Source: Oxytricha trifallax (Eukaryota; Ciliophora; Spirotrichea; Sporadotrichida; Oxytrichidae). Taken from it: a stretch of DNA of 64,000 nucleotides. A program made the position numbers and the translations under genes. Under the pieces are notes generated by a model, which was not told where the DNA came from, did no database searches, and saw only the letters and a program-made list of their open reading frames with translations. Shown in pieces: positions 1 to 11,021 of the stretch. The stretch covers positions 1 through 64,000 of the forward strand of contig ARYC01000613.1 in assembly GCA_000711775.1 (NCBI GenBank), in the 5' to 3' direction. Positions within the stretch are counted from its first letter, which is position 1, and the number at the start of each line of letters is the position of its first letter.

Positions 1-607
1 GCAACCTAAACCTTACAAGGTATAAAAGAGTTACATAAGTTAGGCTTTGTTCATAGAGATTTGAAGCCTGAGAATGTTATGATAAACTTCTCACCTGTAA
101 GAGTGGCAATTATTGACTTCAAGAGAGCATTAAGGGTGGAAGTATCAAGGCTAGGAAGTGTTATGGGAACTCCGGGCTATTATCCTGAAAGAGAAGACTG
201 GAGAGATGGAGATTATTAATGGGATGTGTGGGCTTTAGCAGCAATAATTATAGAGTGCGATATGCCTCGCAACGATTACTACTCTACTAGGTGTGAGAAA
301 GATGCTAGGCAAAGAATCAAGTAATTATAGACAAAACCAGAGTCTCTTAATCATTAAAATAAATGGCAGAATCAATAATATTAAAACCAAACTCTAGATC
401 AGACATGATATTAGAGCAGATAGAGTTGTGGTTAAGTAAGATAAACTTCAGGCCACTCCCACATGATCCTAAAGTGCATTTTGAGTGATTAAATTAAATA
501 TATTTACAATAAATTTCACATTAGAACCTATTAATAACCCCAACCCCTAACAAATTCCCTACAAATCAAAGCACTTATAAACCTCATTAAGGGGTTTTGG
601 GGTTTTG
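1..607 (+). mobile_element. Partial TBE transposon, terminal end
   Basis: The left part lies outside the window. What remains is the C-terminal part of the zinc-finger/kinase-like ORF reading rightward, then a terminal inverted repeat ending in two G4T4 units at about 591-607. The terminal repeat matches those of the two complete TBEs at 3027 and 24308, but is more diverged, so this copy is probably older or from another subfamily. The element lies in inverted orientation relative to the other two. The target-site duplication cannot be tested because the other end is missing. Confidence 0.9.
19..488 (+). pseudogene. TBE 57-kDa kinase-like protein, C-terminal fragment
   Basis: Read with TAA/TAG as Gln, this encodes the C-terminal half of the TBE kinase-like protein. 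It includes the catalytic loop HRDLKPEN, an IDF-K motif where kinases have DFG, GTPGYYP in the activation segment and WDVWALAAII (the DxW helix). Homology to the copy at 3166-4614 continues to a TGA at 486-488, but the frame changes by one base around 345-360, so the reading frame appears broken. The beginning lies outside the window. Confidence 0.75.
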
Positions 608-1707
608 GATTGTCAAAATAATTTACGATGAGTATATATTATTTAAAAGATTTTTTATCTAAAGATTAATTATTTCACCTAAATTCTTACAATTTTTGAA
701 TCATGGGGAATATACAACTAACTAAAATATTACAGATTTGATAATTCATTTTTAATAGAGGTTTAATTTTCTATGATTTAAAATGTCAATAAAGATAAAT
801 ATATACGAAAAAAAGTCTAATTTTATATTTATATTGTCTATTATGGTGAAATTTAATTTCTATTATACATTGATTAAGTATTTATAAGATTTTTTTATTA
901 TTATTAAGTTAATTTTATTTAATTATAGTTATAAGATCTTTTAATATGGTTTATTACCATAAATTTAGTGAATGTATAATTTAAAACTTCTGCTATTGAT
1001 CTCATGTATTTTTTAAAAAAAATTTTAATATTGTGAATCATTTATATAAATCAAGATATAAAATAATAATGCTTCCATGTATCTAAATAAAATAATCGAA
1101 TCTTGTAAAAATTATAGCTTTTAACAAGATTATTTCGAAATAAACGGTTCAATTTATATATATATACATTTTAATTTAAATTATCAATTAATACTTTAAT
1201 TTTAATTTTAAATTAATATATTATATTTTCTAATTACATTCACACTTATAAAATAATGACACAAGCCTCACTAATATATTTATTGGTTAATTTATAATTC
1301 TACTCAATTATAATTCATTAAAAACCTTACTTTTAAAATTAATTATTTTATACAATATAATAATATCTTCTTACAAATTAAATTGAATGAAATAATAAGT
1401 TTATTAATATTCTTAGGAACTAATTTAAGGCTAATAAAAAGAATTTATTAATTTAAATTATAAAATTATAAAAATTAAAAAATAACATAAATACTTTAAT
1501 TTTAATCTCTATTTACTATCGGCAAATCAATAGTATTTTGAATGTAATTGATATAATTAATTATGTATGTTATTATGATATCAACATCATAAGTAGAAGT
1601 TCTTATTTGGCAAACATTAAGATGGCTTTATTTACGCATATAATACTTCTGCCACATAACTTTAATTTTAATATTTCCTTTCATTTATATCTCTATGTTA
1701 AAGTATT
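608..1707. other. AT-rich germline-limited DNA, no gene seen
   Basis: Very AT-rich sequence with no reading frame of coding character in the ciliate code on either strand. Probably eliminated during macronuclear development (inference). Confidence 0.6.
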
Positions 1708-2117
1708 GTAGGTATACATTTGATTTAGGAAAATAATTAATAATTAATAAATTAAAATAATTAAAAAGTGGCAGTTAACTTTTGGAAACCTAAACGATAT
1801 GGTACTTGTTCGATAATCATTTCAAAATTAACAGGACTTTACAATTGGTGGTATCTCTCTATCGCATTTTAGAAGCGAGTTAACTCCACTTTAATGTTTA
1901 ATGATTTTTTTAGCTATTCTTAATTTTTATATTAAAGTGGAGTTAACAAGCTTCAGGAGTGCGATAGAGGAATACCACCAATAGTAGAGTCCTGCTAATT
2001 TTGAAATGATTATCGAACAAGTACCATATTGTTTAGGTTTCCAAAAAGTTAACTGCCACGAATTTCGATTATTAAATTAATAATTATTAATTATTCTCTA
2101 AATCAAATGTATTCCTC
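1708..2117. repeat. Long hairpin (inverted repeat 1), MITE-like
   Basis: Left arm about 1708-1892 and right arm about 1933-2117 are near-perfect reverse complements around a 40-base AT-rich loop. The arms hold blocks richer in GC than the flanks, for example GGCAGTTAAC near the outer third and AGTGGAGTTAAC next to the loop. No open frame is evident. A non-autonomous foldback or MITE element is the simplest reading; clear target-site duplications were not identified. Confidence 0.8.
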
Positions 2118-3023
2118 CAATATTTTTTATTTATTTTATGTTTGTATTATTTAAATACTAATTTTTATAAGCTTTTTTTCTATTAAAATTAACAGTCCTA
2201 TTAAGAATATAAGTTTAGTCTATCAATTTTTTTAGCAAAAATTGTAATTTGATTGTATTAACAATTCAATTTAAGATATAATCCTTTTTATTATAACATT
2301 TTATAGTATAAGAATTTGCCTTTAATAAACATATAAATTCTAATATTTATACTTGTAAAAAAAATTAATTCTATAAAGCTGGCGTTACTTTAAACAACAT
2401 TTTTTATTATTTTTAATTTCTGAATTTATTGCTGCTCATTCTTTATTTATGAAATGCTTATTCTACTTTTTCATAAGATAATTAGAGTTATTAAATTATC
2501 TATTTATATATATTTATATCAGTCATTTTTTTATTATAAAAAAAAATTATAAAAAAAGTAATAATTTCATTCCATCATTTATGATTACGAATTAGCTTTT
2601 TTCTCTTCAAGAATTAAATTATCTTTAAATAAGTTACTTATAATATATTATTATATCATACAAAATTAAAATAAAACAATTATATCATTTTAAATAGAAA
2701 TTAAATTTAAAGGTAATTATAATAATTCATAACGAATCAATTTATATATATTAATAAAACTAATAAAAATAATGAATACTATAATTATAATTAATAGTAA
2801 ATAATAACTTACATATTTTTAATTTTGTAAAATAATTAATTAAATAAACTTAAAAAATTTAATTATAAATTATTATTTATTTTGAATTATAAGTAAAAGT
2901 TTAAAATCTTTAGAATAGAGTAATTTATTAAAAATTAATTAACATCATAAAAATAAATATAATTATTAATCTATAAATCTAATTAATCAAAAATAAAAAT
3001 TGGGTTTTAGTGGTAATTCAACC
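2118..3023. other. AT-rich DNA, no gene seen
   Basis: Homopolymer-rich AT sequence without supported features up to the TBE target site AAT at 3024-3026. Confidence 0.6.
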
Positions 3024-3026
3024 AAT

Positions 3027-3111
3027 CAAAACCCCAAAACCCCTTAGTGAGGTTTATAAGTGCTTTGATTTGTAGGGTATAGTTGGGGTCTTATTGGGGT
3101 TAGTAGAGAAA
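3027..3111. repeat. TBE copy A left terminal inverted repeat
   Basis: Starts with two C4A4-type telomeric units and matches the reverse complement of 7059-7143 with only isolated differences. The telomere-like tip is the defining trait of TBE elements. Confidence 0.93.
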
Positions 3112-3165
3112 ACGCAAGTTTTATGTGAATTTAATGAATATTTAATGAGTATTAATGTTCTTAAT

Positions 3166-4614
3166 TCAAACAAATTTTATCTGCTTATCTTTGTGGTATC
3201 TCTTGAACTTAGCTCTCTTTAATGTTTCAAGTATATCTTCTAATGATGATCTTGGATATGCTGGAGCTCTTACTATGATCATCTCAACCATTTTCTTAAT
3301 CTAAGTGCATACATCTTCTTGCTTTATATGTTTAACAGCCATGCTTATTGATTACTTTTCTTGCTTTGTTCCGAAGTACGACATACTTTCCATATCGCAC
3401 TCTAAAATAATTGCTGCTACCGCCCAGACATCCCACTAAACAGAGCCATTAGTCCACTTCTCTCTTATTGGGAAGTACCCAGGTGTGCCTAGCACTTTAG
3501 CTAAAGTCACTATTTCTTACCTTATTGCTCTATTGAAATCAATGACTACTATTTCTAAAGGACAGAGATTTAGCATTACATTTTCTGGCTTCAAATCTCT
3601 ATGAACATACCCTAGATCATGCAGCTCTTTCACACCCTTGGTCATTTCCGTGAGTATCTCATTCAAGTCATCTGGGTATCTATTATGGTAGAGATAATCT
3701 CTTAGAGTCATTTCAAATTTCTTAAGTCGTAGTGCAATAAAACCATGTCCAAGAATAACTCCATCGAGTTTAAGCAAGTTCTTGCATTACCTTTTATGAG
3801 CCTCTCTTAGTATTATGTATTCATTGGCAAACTCATTTTGATACTGCTCGTTCCTAATAAGATATTTGAAAGGACATACTTTATAAGCATACTCATCAAC
3901 TAATATGAGTTTTGCCTTGTTAGGCACATCAATATGTAAATAGTTGTCAATGCAAAAACTGAGATCTACTGCATTTAATGCAGGTATATACATAGCTCTC
4001 TCTTACAAGCATGCTATATATAATTCATTAGCTGGTTGGTTCATTGACTCAAAACGTTTCTGCTTCTTAAGTCTCTCTTCCTGCTCTCTTTAAGACTCTA
4101 CAGTATTGGACTTTCTCTTGGCTGGTATAAGTTTTTATGTTTCTTTATCTTGCATTAAAAACTCACTTAAATGATGTTTTTGCATGTGTCTTTTAACTTT
4201 AGCTGAGTGAGTGTAAGACTTCATGCAAGTCGTGCACTAATACCTGCCATCGACCTTTTCGTGCTTAAAATATATCTTATCTCTCCCAGAGAGCATCTCT
4301 TTGATGTGCCTCTTCAAGCTCGAATCAGTTGAGAAGAAATTTTAGCATTCATGACATTAGAATTCTTTAATCTTTTCTAGTGGGAGATGTTCTTTTAACT
4401 CCTCAACATCTTCGATTAGCGTTTAAATACTTATCTCTGCTCTCTGCTTCCTGATATTTATTTCTAGAACAAACACCTCTGATTCAAACTCAAGAGCTTT
4501 AAGCTCTGGCTCCTTTTCAATGTATATGATCTCTGGCTTCTTAGTTTATCCAAAGTTTAGCTAAGATTATCCACTGCCAAGAGAGACTGCTTTGCGATTT
4601 AAGTTAGCCGCCAT
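3166..4614 (-). CDS. TBE 57-kDa zinc-finger/kinase-like protein, intact
   Basis: A single open frame of 482 codons with TGA as the only stop: ATG at 4614, TGA at 3166-3168. The N-terminal third has a CxxC motif at C87/C90 followed by H103, then a clean C2H2 finger at C127, C130, H143 and H147. The C-terminal half is protein-kinase-like. YAYKV suggests the ATP-site lysine, HRDLKPEN is at about 338-345, IDFN at 358-361 replaces the usual DFG, and GTPGYF and WDVWAVAAII follow. No glycine loop is recognisable, so activity is doubtful. A zinc-finger/kinase ORF of this size is known from TBEs; its role is not established. It diverges from the gene starting at 5181 across a motif-rich spacer. It is the only undamaged protein gene among the TBE copies here. 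Confidence 0.88.
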
Positions 4615-5180
4615 GTTTAAATTCAAATTTAAATTTCTATTATAAAGCTTTAATAACCTCTCTAGTTATAGTAACTTTGTATAGGAGTTGGTACTGCAAC
4701 AACAATGGTTGATTCTTAGGCGTTAGACATCATATTTATACTAAGTTTATAACTATAAATTTTCTAAATTCATGCTTAATATTTTTAATTTTGGTACCAA
4801 CTTAGAAAAAATTGAGGTTGGTACTGGTACCAATTAGGTTTTGAACCATATTGGAACTTTTCCATTAAAACCTCATTAGTTTAAAACTAGGTACTAATTA
4901 AGTTTTGGTACTATTAAATTGGTACCAATTAAAATTAAACGAATTTAGTACCAGTACTAATTAAATTTAAACAAATTTAGTACTAATTTAATGGAACTAA
5001 ATTGATAAAAATGGAGCTCCATCTCTGCAGTTTGTTACAGCTTCTGCAAACTATCTCCACGTATCTTTGCAGGGTTGACCTCCTATAAGATGCCCATATT
5101 TAATAGTAAGATTTTAAACAATAGGATCCAGAAGTCTATAAGTTATAATTTGAAATTCATTAATAGGAAGAGGAACAAAG
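4615..5180. promoter_or_regulatory. Shared spacer between divergent TBE genes, GGTAC-rich
   Basis: This spacer separates the divergent 57-kDa and third ORFs. From about 4785 to 4990 it carries many copies of GGTAC(C/T) and its complement AGTACC, for example GGTACTGGTACCAATTAGG. The same cluster is retained in copy B (about 26070-26280) while neighbouring ORFs have decayed. A bidirectional promoter or a binding site for an element protein are possible roles (inference). Confidence 0.45.
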
Positions 5181-5971
5181 ATGGAATCACTCAATGATCA
5201 AATGAAAAGAGTCGAGGCTCAAGAAATGATATCAAGATTCAGAAGTAAGGAAGATCTCTATCGATACCTAACTTTACATGGTAAGATAACTTGATGATTA
5301 TTAACATATTATACAGTTGGTTTATTCCTTCCTACGATGGAAGGTACCAAAATTTCATTCTTGAAAGCAATACTTTGTGAGGAGAAGAAAGCTTTTAAAA
5401 ATAAAGAGATTAAACTAATCGAAATTCCCAACTACCCTGAGATTTCAGTCACTAATCTTTATGAGGATGCCATGTAAGATGAGGAAGTGGTAGTTTACCT
5501 TCCTACCAAGAAACAACTCTCTAATAAACTCCCAGAGAGGAACTTCTTCTTTGGTGTTCTTGGTACAATAAAAGAGGATTATCTCAGAGAAATTATTGAA
5601 GAAGCACATAAGAAACGATATTCTATTTCTCCTGAAGACTAGAAGAAGCAAGGCATTCTAATAAGCTCAGCTTGGCTAGAGGAACTTAAGAAGCATCCTT
5701 ATCTTTCAAGTAAGCTTTGACATATAACTTTGTAGGAAAATCAGGCACTGGTATATATCTTATGAAAGAGCATGCTAAGGTTCATAGAGAGAGAAAGTCA
5801 CAAAAAATTCATGAAGTGAGCAAGAGACTTTATAAAGATGTTTAAAAGCCAGATGAAATGAACATAGATGCAGGAGCTGGCACAAAGAGAAGAAATATGG
5901 GCCCAAGCAAGCCATAAGAAGAGGAGAAGAAAGAGAAGCCAAACCCATTTATGGGCCAGTTTAATATGTGA
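5181..5971 (+). pseudogene. TBE third ORF ('22-kDa' gene), two in-frame stops
   Basis: Starts ATG at 5181 and can be read to TGA at 5969-5971 if a 26-nt intron (5710-5735) is removed; the spliced length is then 255 codons. Two adjacent in-frame TGA codons at 5292-5297 interrupt it where copy B encodes Gln-Val-Thr-Tyr, so this copy is probably defective. The predicted protein is basic and Lys/Glu-rich, ending in a lysine-rich tail. The published '22-kDa' size would correspond to stopping at the TGA inside the intron (5718-5720). Function is unknown. Confidence 0.7.
5710..5735 (+). other. Probable 26-nt spliceosomal intron in TBE ORF
   Basis: Begins GTAAGC and ends TTTGTAG. Removing it joins two segments in frame in this copy and in copy B (26983-27008), where the intron also measures 26 nt. 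Similarly short introns occur in cellular genes of this window (24-34 nt). Confidence 0.6.
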
Positions 5972-6019
5972 ATATATTCATTCGTTTAAATCTAAAACTT
6001 ATTTATAAACATTCATTCT

Positions 6020-7041
6020 TCACTCTCTCGCACAAATTGTTGTCTTATCTACGCTCACTCTCTTACAGCTGCTTTGAATCAAGTCTACTGTATCGATGGG
6101 CAAGTCATGCATAAGGTGATACAGCAGAAGCTTCTTGTAGTGAGTCTTTATTTAACTCCAGTAGAATTCTATTCCATTAAATTAAGGGCTGTAAGGAACG
6201 TTGTATACAGGAGTTATGTTTAGGTCTTCATAAGCTTTCTTAGACTCCTTAGTCTTATGAACTGATAGGTTATCAACAAACAGGATGATCTCTTGGTTGC
6301 TATACTTCTCTCTGAGCTTATGTAGGAACTCTATATACTACTCTCGCTTAATAGAGCGAGGGTGAATAACATAACTCTCTAAGCCTGAATCTTCACTTAT
6401 ACCAGCTAAAATTGCATGAGTGACTACCTCTACTTTTTAGTCATAAACTTCTATGTTATCATACTTCTTGTACCAAGACTTATTAATAAAGTGTTGAACG
6501 TAAACACAGCTTCATCTGCATGTATGAACTTGATGTTATTATCAATAGCTCTCTGCATTTAATCATATATATAGTTTAAATTATTACTATAAAATGGCAC
6601 TGTAAAATCAATCACTCTCTTAACTCTGTTGACAGTCTTGAAAGTAATACCATTTCGTCTATAAATATTGGCTATAGTCTAAGGAGAGATACGCATGTCT
6701 GGAAACTTGCGATGAAACATGACAGCTCGTTAGTCAAGAGGAAAGTGAGCCCAATACTTTAATGTCTTAGAGTCACAGAGATAGTCAATATGGACCTGTG
6801 AGAACTTTTATTTTCTTGCAGGATGTTTTCAAGAGCCTGAGTTATAATGTTAAACAGCTAACAAGCAATGATACCTAACAGTTGAGGCACTCTTGTGTAG
6901 GAGTCTTGCTATGGCTGTATAATTCAACACTGGTTTGACTTAGTCTATATTAATACTTGTACCATACCTAAGCTTAAGCAGTAAATCTAAATATTACTCA
7001 TCATAAATAGACCCTAAATTTCGCTAATTTCTATTTCTCAT
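6020..7041 (-). pseudogene. TBE DDE transposase (42-kDa ORF), frameshifted
   Basis: Reads from ATG at 7041 to TGA at 6020-6022; 1022 nt, so one base short of 341 codons. It encodes an IS630/Tc1-mariner-type transposase: an N-terminal helix-turn-helix, then FIHADEAVF (first Asp), FVDNLSVHK (second Asp) and FNGIEFYW (Glu). The D-to-E spacing of 34 residues was counted in copy B. Two lesions are visible: a one-base deletion near 6492 relative to copy B, and an in-frame TGA at 6829-6831 that copy B shares. The enzyme would cut and join TBE ends; the family is implicated in germline DNA elimination (literature). Confidence 0.85.
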
Positions 7042-7058
7042 TTTGAAAATTGGCCTAA

Positions 7059-7143
7059 TTTCTCTACTAACCCCAATAAGACCCCAACTATACCCTACAA
7101 ATCAAATCACTTATAAACCTCACTAAGGGGTTTTGGGGTTTTG
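7059..7143. repeat. TBE copy A right terminal inverted repeat
   Basis: Reverse complement of 3027-3111, ending in two G4T4 units immediately before the duplicated AAT. Confidence 0.93.
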
Positions 7144-7790
7144 AATATTTAACACATTTGAAGGCAGTAGTCAGCATAGAATAAATAACTATTCAATTGT
7201 CCTATTTATTTAAATTTTATTTTAAATTATGTTTAGATGAGTTTGAAATTATTAGAGTGAGATTTTTTAATTTTACTTTTCTGTTTTGAAGAATTATTAT
7301 GATAAATTCTAAATTACAATCCCTAGTAATAATTAAGTAAAGCTAACAATAACATAAATAATTTCCAAATATGTTTTGATAATACAGAACTTTTAATTCA
7401 TAAAATTAACATGTAGAAAATAAAACTAGCTGTTAAAGTTAATTGAAATAATTATAAAGCAGTATTGAAAAAGGCAAGATTAAACCGTAAAACTCTTAGA
7501 TTTTTTTATTATTAAGAGCTAAACTTACTATTATATGATTTCAATTATAATCACAGATATATTTCACTTTTAAAATTATGTATTATTATTATCGCTCAAT
7601 GATTTCATTTGTTATTAATCCATGAGGTTTTAGACAACTAATTAAGTTAATTCAAAATAATCTCAAAATTTGAGATTAATATGTTTGTTTATATCACTGC
7701 TGTAGGAGAGTGATTTATTTATCTTTAAATATGAATATATTTTGTTTAGAATACCCCTTTTTCAATTAAGTTATTTTCATAATTAATAGT
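7144..7790. other. AT-rich DNA, no gene seen
   Basis: No coding frame of convincing composition in either strand; flanks the TBE on its right side. Confidence 0.55.
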
Positions 7791-7794
7791 ATTT

Positions 7795-7965
7795 TATTCA
7801 AGATAACTTTGTCAGACAAGTTAGCTTCTTCATCAGAATCACGATATTTTTGTGTAACTGTCAGTGTATCTGTGAAGACTCCTGATTACCTTTTTTTATA
7901 TCGAGATTATCTACCGAGCAGATGTAAATAGCAGTATCCTGTTCAAATAGAAGAATTTCTGTAAG
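7795..7965 (-). CDS. MDS-like coding island, unknown protein
   Basis: A 170-bp stretch of higher GC in AT-rich surroundings. On the minus strand it reads EILLFEQDTAIYICSVDNL, followed after a frame change near 7890 by FTDTLTVTQKYRDSDEEANL. Both segments have ordinary protein composition. No start or stop belongs clearly to it, so it may be one macronuclear-destined segment of a scrambled gene, or a remnant. The family is not recognised. Confidence 0.45.
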
Positions 7966-9325
7966 TAAAAATAAAACCGCTTTTTATCATGATTTTTAAA
8001 AATATAATTTGTTAGTGTGCCTCAATATCTAATCAGTTAATTAAATAAATAAGATAAGGAAATTTATAATTTAAAATATATTGATAAATTAAAATATATA
8101 ATTTTATATTTATAAAAATAAATTATAATTAAATATTATAAAGATTTAAACATTTTAATTATAAAGATTAATTCATTTTAATTATAAAGATTTATTCATT
8201 TTAATTATAAATTCAAATGATTTATAAAAATTTATTTTCAAATAATATAGTTTACTTTTTTAATTTACTTCATTGCTCATATTTTAAGTTTAATAACTTT
8301 ATTTATTATATTAATTATATATTTTTTTGGCAATTATAATAATTTTATTAATATTTTTAATTATATTTAATATAACTAAAATTTTTAATATTATAATAAT
8401 TCATACATTATTTAATACTATTTAGATAGGTTTCTTGAATCATAAGCTTTTATTTATATGAAATATATTTATATTTCTCAAATACTCTGCAATAAGACTC
8501 CCGGATAAAAAAATCAATTAAAATTATTTGAAAAAATAAATCTTAAAAGCAAATCAATAAATTAATTTATATATATAATTCGTTTTGTCATTTTTTAAAA
8601 AAAATTTTAAATATATTTTAACGAATTATTTTTTTAAAAATGAATTAATATATAAAATATAGCTTAAAAATTAATTAATTAACACATTTTATCTTCAAAA
8701 TTTTCCACATAATTAAATTTTTATAAATATATATTATATATACAGCCAGAAGTATATAATAATTATTAAAAATTATAATATCAAATTATTTAATTTTAAT
8801 TTGTTAAACCAACATAAAAGTGAAATTTTAGCTTGTAAAGTGACATTATATTTTACCGACACTAGAAAGTATGTGAATTCTATGAAGAGCAAGAAAAATT
8901 TTGTTTATTTATGATCTAGCTTAACACTAAATAATATATTAAATATACTTATTTAATTTCGTTTCATTTGCTTTGTTAAATATAATTTTTAATTATAAAA
9001 GTTAAGTAATAAATAATTATAGATTTTAGTTTATAGCTAATTTTTAGATAAGCAAATAAATTAAATTTAAATTTAATTCTTATTATCGTACTTGAATAAA
9101 ATATATTTTAGGAAAGATAATCAAGTGATAACTTAATTCTTATTTTATTAATTTATTTAATTTTGTCGAATCTATATTAAGCCTCTGCTTATTTAATAAA
9201 ATCGACAAGCTATAAATAAATAATTAATTTAGGAAAAACAGATTCTAATAATCTTAATAATTAATCAGTGAACTTTAATTTATAAATAAAAGTTAAAATT
9301 ACTATGTTTAAAAAATGTATAGTCA
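7966..9325. other. AT-rich DNA, no gene seen
   Basis: Low-complexity AT sequence without supported features. Confidence 0.55.
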
Positions 9326-9586
9326 TTTTTGACAACTTTTATAATTCTTGCCCAACTGAAAAAATATGTCTAATAAGCATCTTTCGGCAACTTTATCAGT
9401 GAGAATCAGGAAGACAGTGATAGTAGAACATTTTCAAGAATTATATAAGATAATACAATTAGGCTAAAGAGGAGATTAAACATAAGAAAAAAATTGCGGC
9501 TGCGAGATTTGTTATACAATTTTTGCTTATTTTTACAAAAAAGGCTTATAACACAAGAAGCACCTTACAATGAGCATGAATACTGA
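9326..9586 (+). CDS. MDS-like C-terminal coding segment, basic protein
   Basis: Open in the ciliate code up to TGA at 9584-9586. It includes GNFISENQEDSDSRTFSRII, then a strongly basic stretch LKRRLNIRKKLRLRDLL and the end YNEHEY. Composition is protein-like and it ends in a real stop codon, so it could be the last MDS of a gene whose other segments are elsewhere. Upstream it fades into AT-rich DNA with no recognisable start. Confidence 0.5.
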
Positions 9587-9776
9587 GTATTTTTATGATC
9601 TCTTATCTTTATACTTATAAGAATGACTATTAATAAACTAAAGTTCACGCAATATTCAATAGAATCATCACTCTTAAATTTAGATAACAGTTTATTATTA
9701 TTAAAAAACCTATAATCCACTAATTAATGATCTTTTAATTTGTTAAAGTTATTAATTTTAGGAAAAAAGCATTTAA

Positions 9777-11021
9777 TATTATAAAAATTAATATTGATAA
9801 AATACGATTGAAATGGGGAAATTTAAAAATAAAAATATAAATCTATTTAACTGTATGCGTAGCAGCCACTAATTAGCGAACCTTTTAATCGTAATCTGAT
9901 TTGAGTTTAATATACTAAGTGTCAGTTTAGTATTAAATGTTTGTGATCTGATTTGAAAAGTGGAAGTATTTTTTGTACGATTAGTACATAGGTTCACGAT
10001 TTCCAACACAAATAGCCCTGTAATTGAGCCATCTAAAATACTGTAACAAACTAAAACAGTACACGATATTAGGGCGTGCACATTTTTAAAAAAGTACCAA
10101 TGTACGAATGGTTCACTAAAAGTTTTTGTTTATTAAGATTAGTACATTGAGATAAGAAACGGTACATTTAATAATTAGGGAATTAATTAGATACATGATC
10201 ATTGTGGTCCATCGTCTTAGTTATCGAGTGTCTTCTCTGCGGTGTCTCAGTATACTCAATGGCAGCATTGTCGACTATCTCCTACTTATTCGGCCCAGCA
10301 ATCACTCCTTCTTCCTGTAGTCTCTTGCGAAAATTTGTCCAATTAAATAGTCGTGAAAAGGAATGCCTTAGATCCAGTGGTGCTCACCTCGCTGATCCTC
10401 AGATTCAACTGCATGATTCTTGTGGAGAATGCTTCTTTGTCAGCACCCTCCATCTTTTCAAACGGGATGGTATTCGACGTAATTAATAACCCGGTACCAA
10501 ATAAATATCATTTAATTGGCTTGATACTATATGCTAGTTGGGTTGCCCTCGCCTGTCTCACACCATTATTTTAGATATTTAATTTTAAACTGATTTTAAT
10601 TTACAACTAATTAATTCCCTAATTATTAAATGTACCGTTTCTTATCTCAATGTACTAATCTTAATAAACAAAAACTTTTAGTGAACCATTCGTACATTGG
10701 TACTTTTTTAAAAATGTGCACGCCCTAATATCGTGTACTGTTTTAGTTTGTTACAGTATTTTAGATGGCTCAATTACAGGGCTATTTGTGTTGGAAATCG
10801 TGAACCTATGTACTAATCGTACAAAAAATACTTTCCACTTTTTTCAAATCAGATCACAAACATTTAATACTAAACTGACACTTAGTATATTAAACTCAAA
10901 TCAGATTACGATTAAAAGGTTCGCTAATTAGTGGCTGCTACGCATACAGTTAAATAGATTTATATTTTTATTTTTAAATTTCCATTTCAATCGTATTTTA
11001 TCAATATTAATTTTTATAATA
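9777..11021. mobile_element. Giant inverted repeat 2 (1.25 kb) with coding loop
   Basis: Left arm 9777 to about 10190 and right arm about 10606-11021 are nearly perfect reverse complements of roughly 415 bp, so any frame in one arm is mirrored in the other. The loop of about 415 bp is clearly richer in GC and carries decayed coding sequence. This architecture fits a non-autonomous DNA transposon or foldback element with an internal gene remnant. Target-site duplication was not resolved. Confidence 0.85.
10200..10480 (-). pseudogene. Decayed coding sequence in the loop of inverted repeat 2
   Basis: On the minus strand the loop reads IPFEKMEGADKEAFSTRIMQ in one frame, then SRLFNWTNFRKRLQEEGVIA and EIVDNAAIEYTETPQRRHSI in another, so at least one frameshift separates two natural-looking segments. 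The likely start ATG is at 10453. The family was not recognised; a captured host fragment or a remnant transposon protein are both possible. Confidence 0.5.

Larger units (their letters stand above)
3027..7143. mobile_element. TBE transposon copy A, full length (4117 bp)
   Basis: The element begins CAAAACCCCAAAACCCC at 3027 and ends with the complementary G4T4 repeat at 7143. Flanking trinucleotides are AAT (3024-3026) and AAT (7144-7146), the ANT target duplication known for TBEs. Terminal inverted repeats are about 85 bp and nearly identical. Gene order is the 57-kDa ORF (minus), a roughly 30-kDa ORF with a probable intron (plus) and the DDE transposase (minus). Only the 57-kDa ORF looks intact here, so this copy is probably non-autonomous. 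In Oxytricha, TBE transposases are implicated in DNA elimination (literature). Confidence 0.96.

Noticed and set aside
9869..10931. Two nearly identical 70-residue standard-code frames on opposite strands (9869-10081 and 10716-10931).
   Set aside because: They are mirror images caused by the arms of inverted repeat 2 and lack convincing coding composition.
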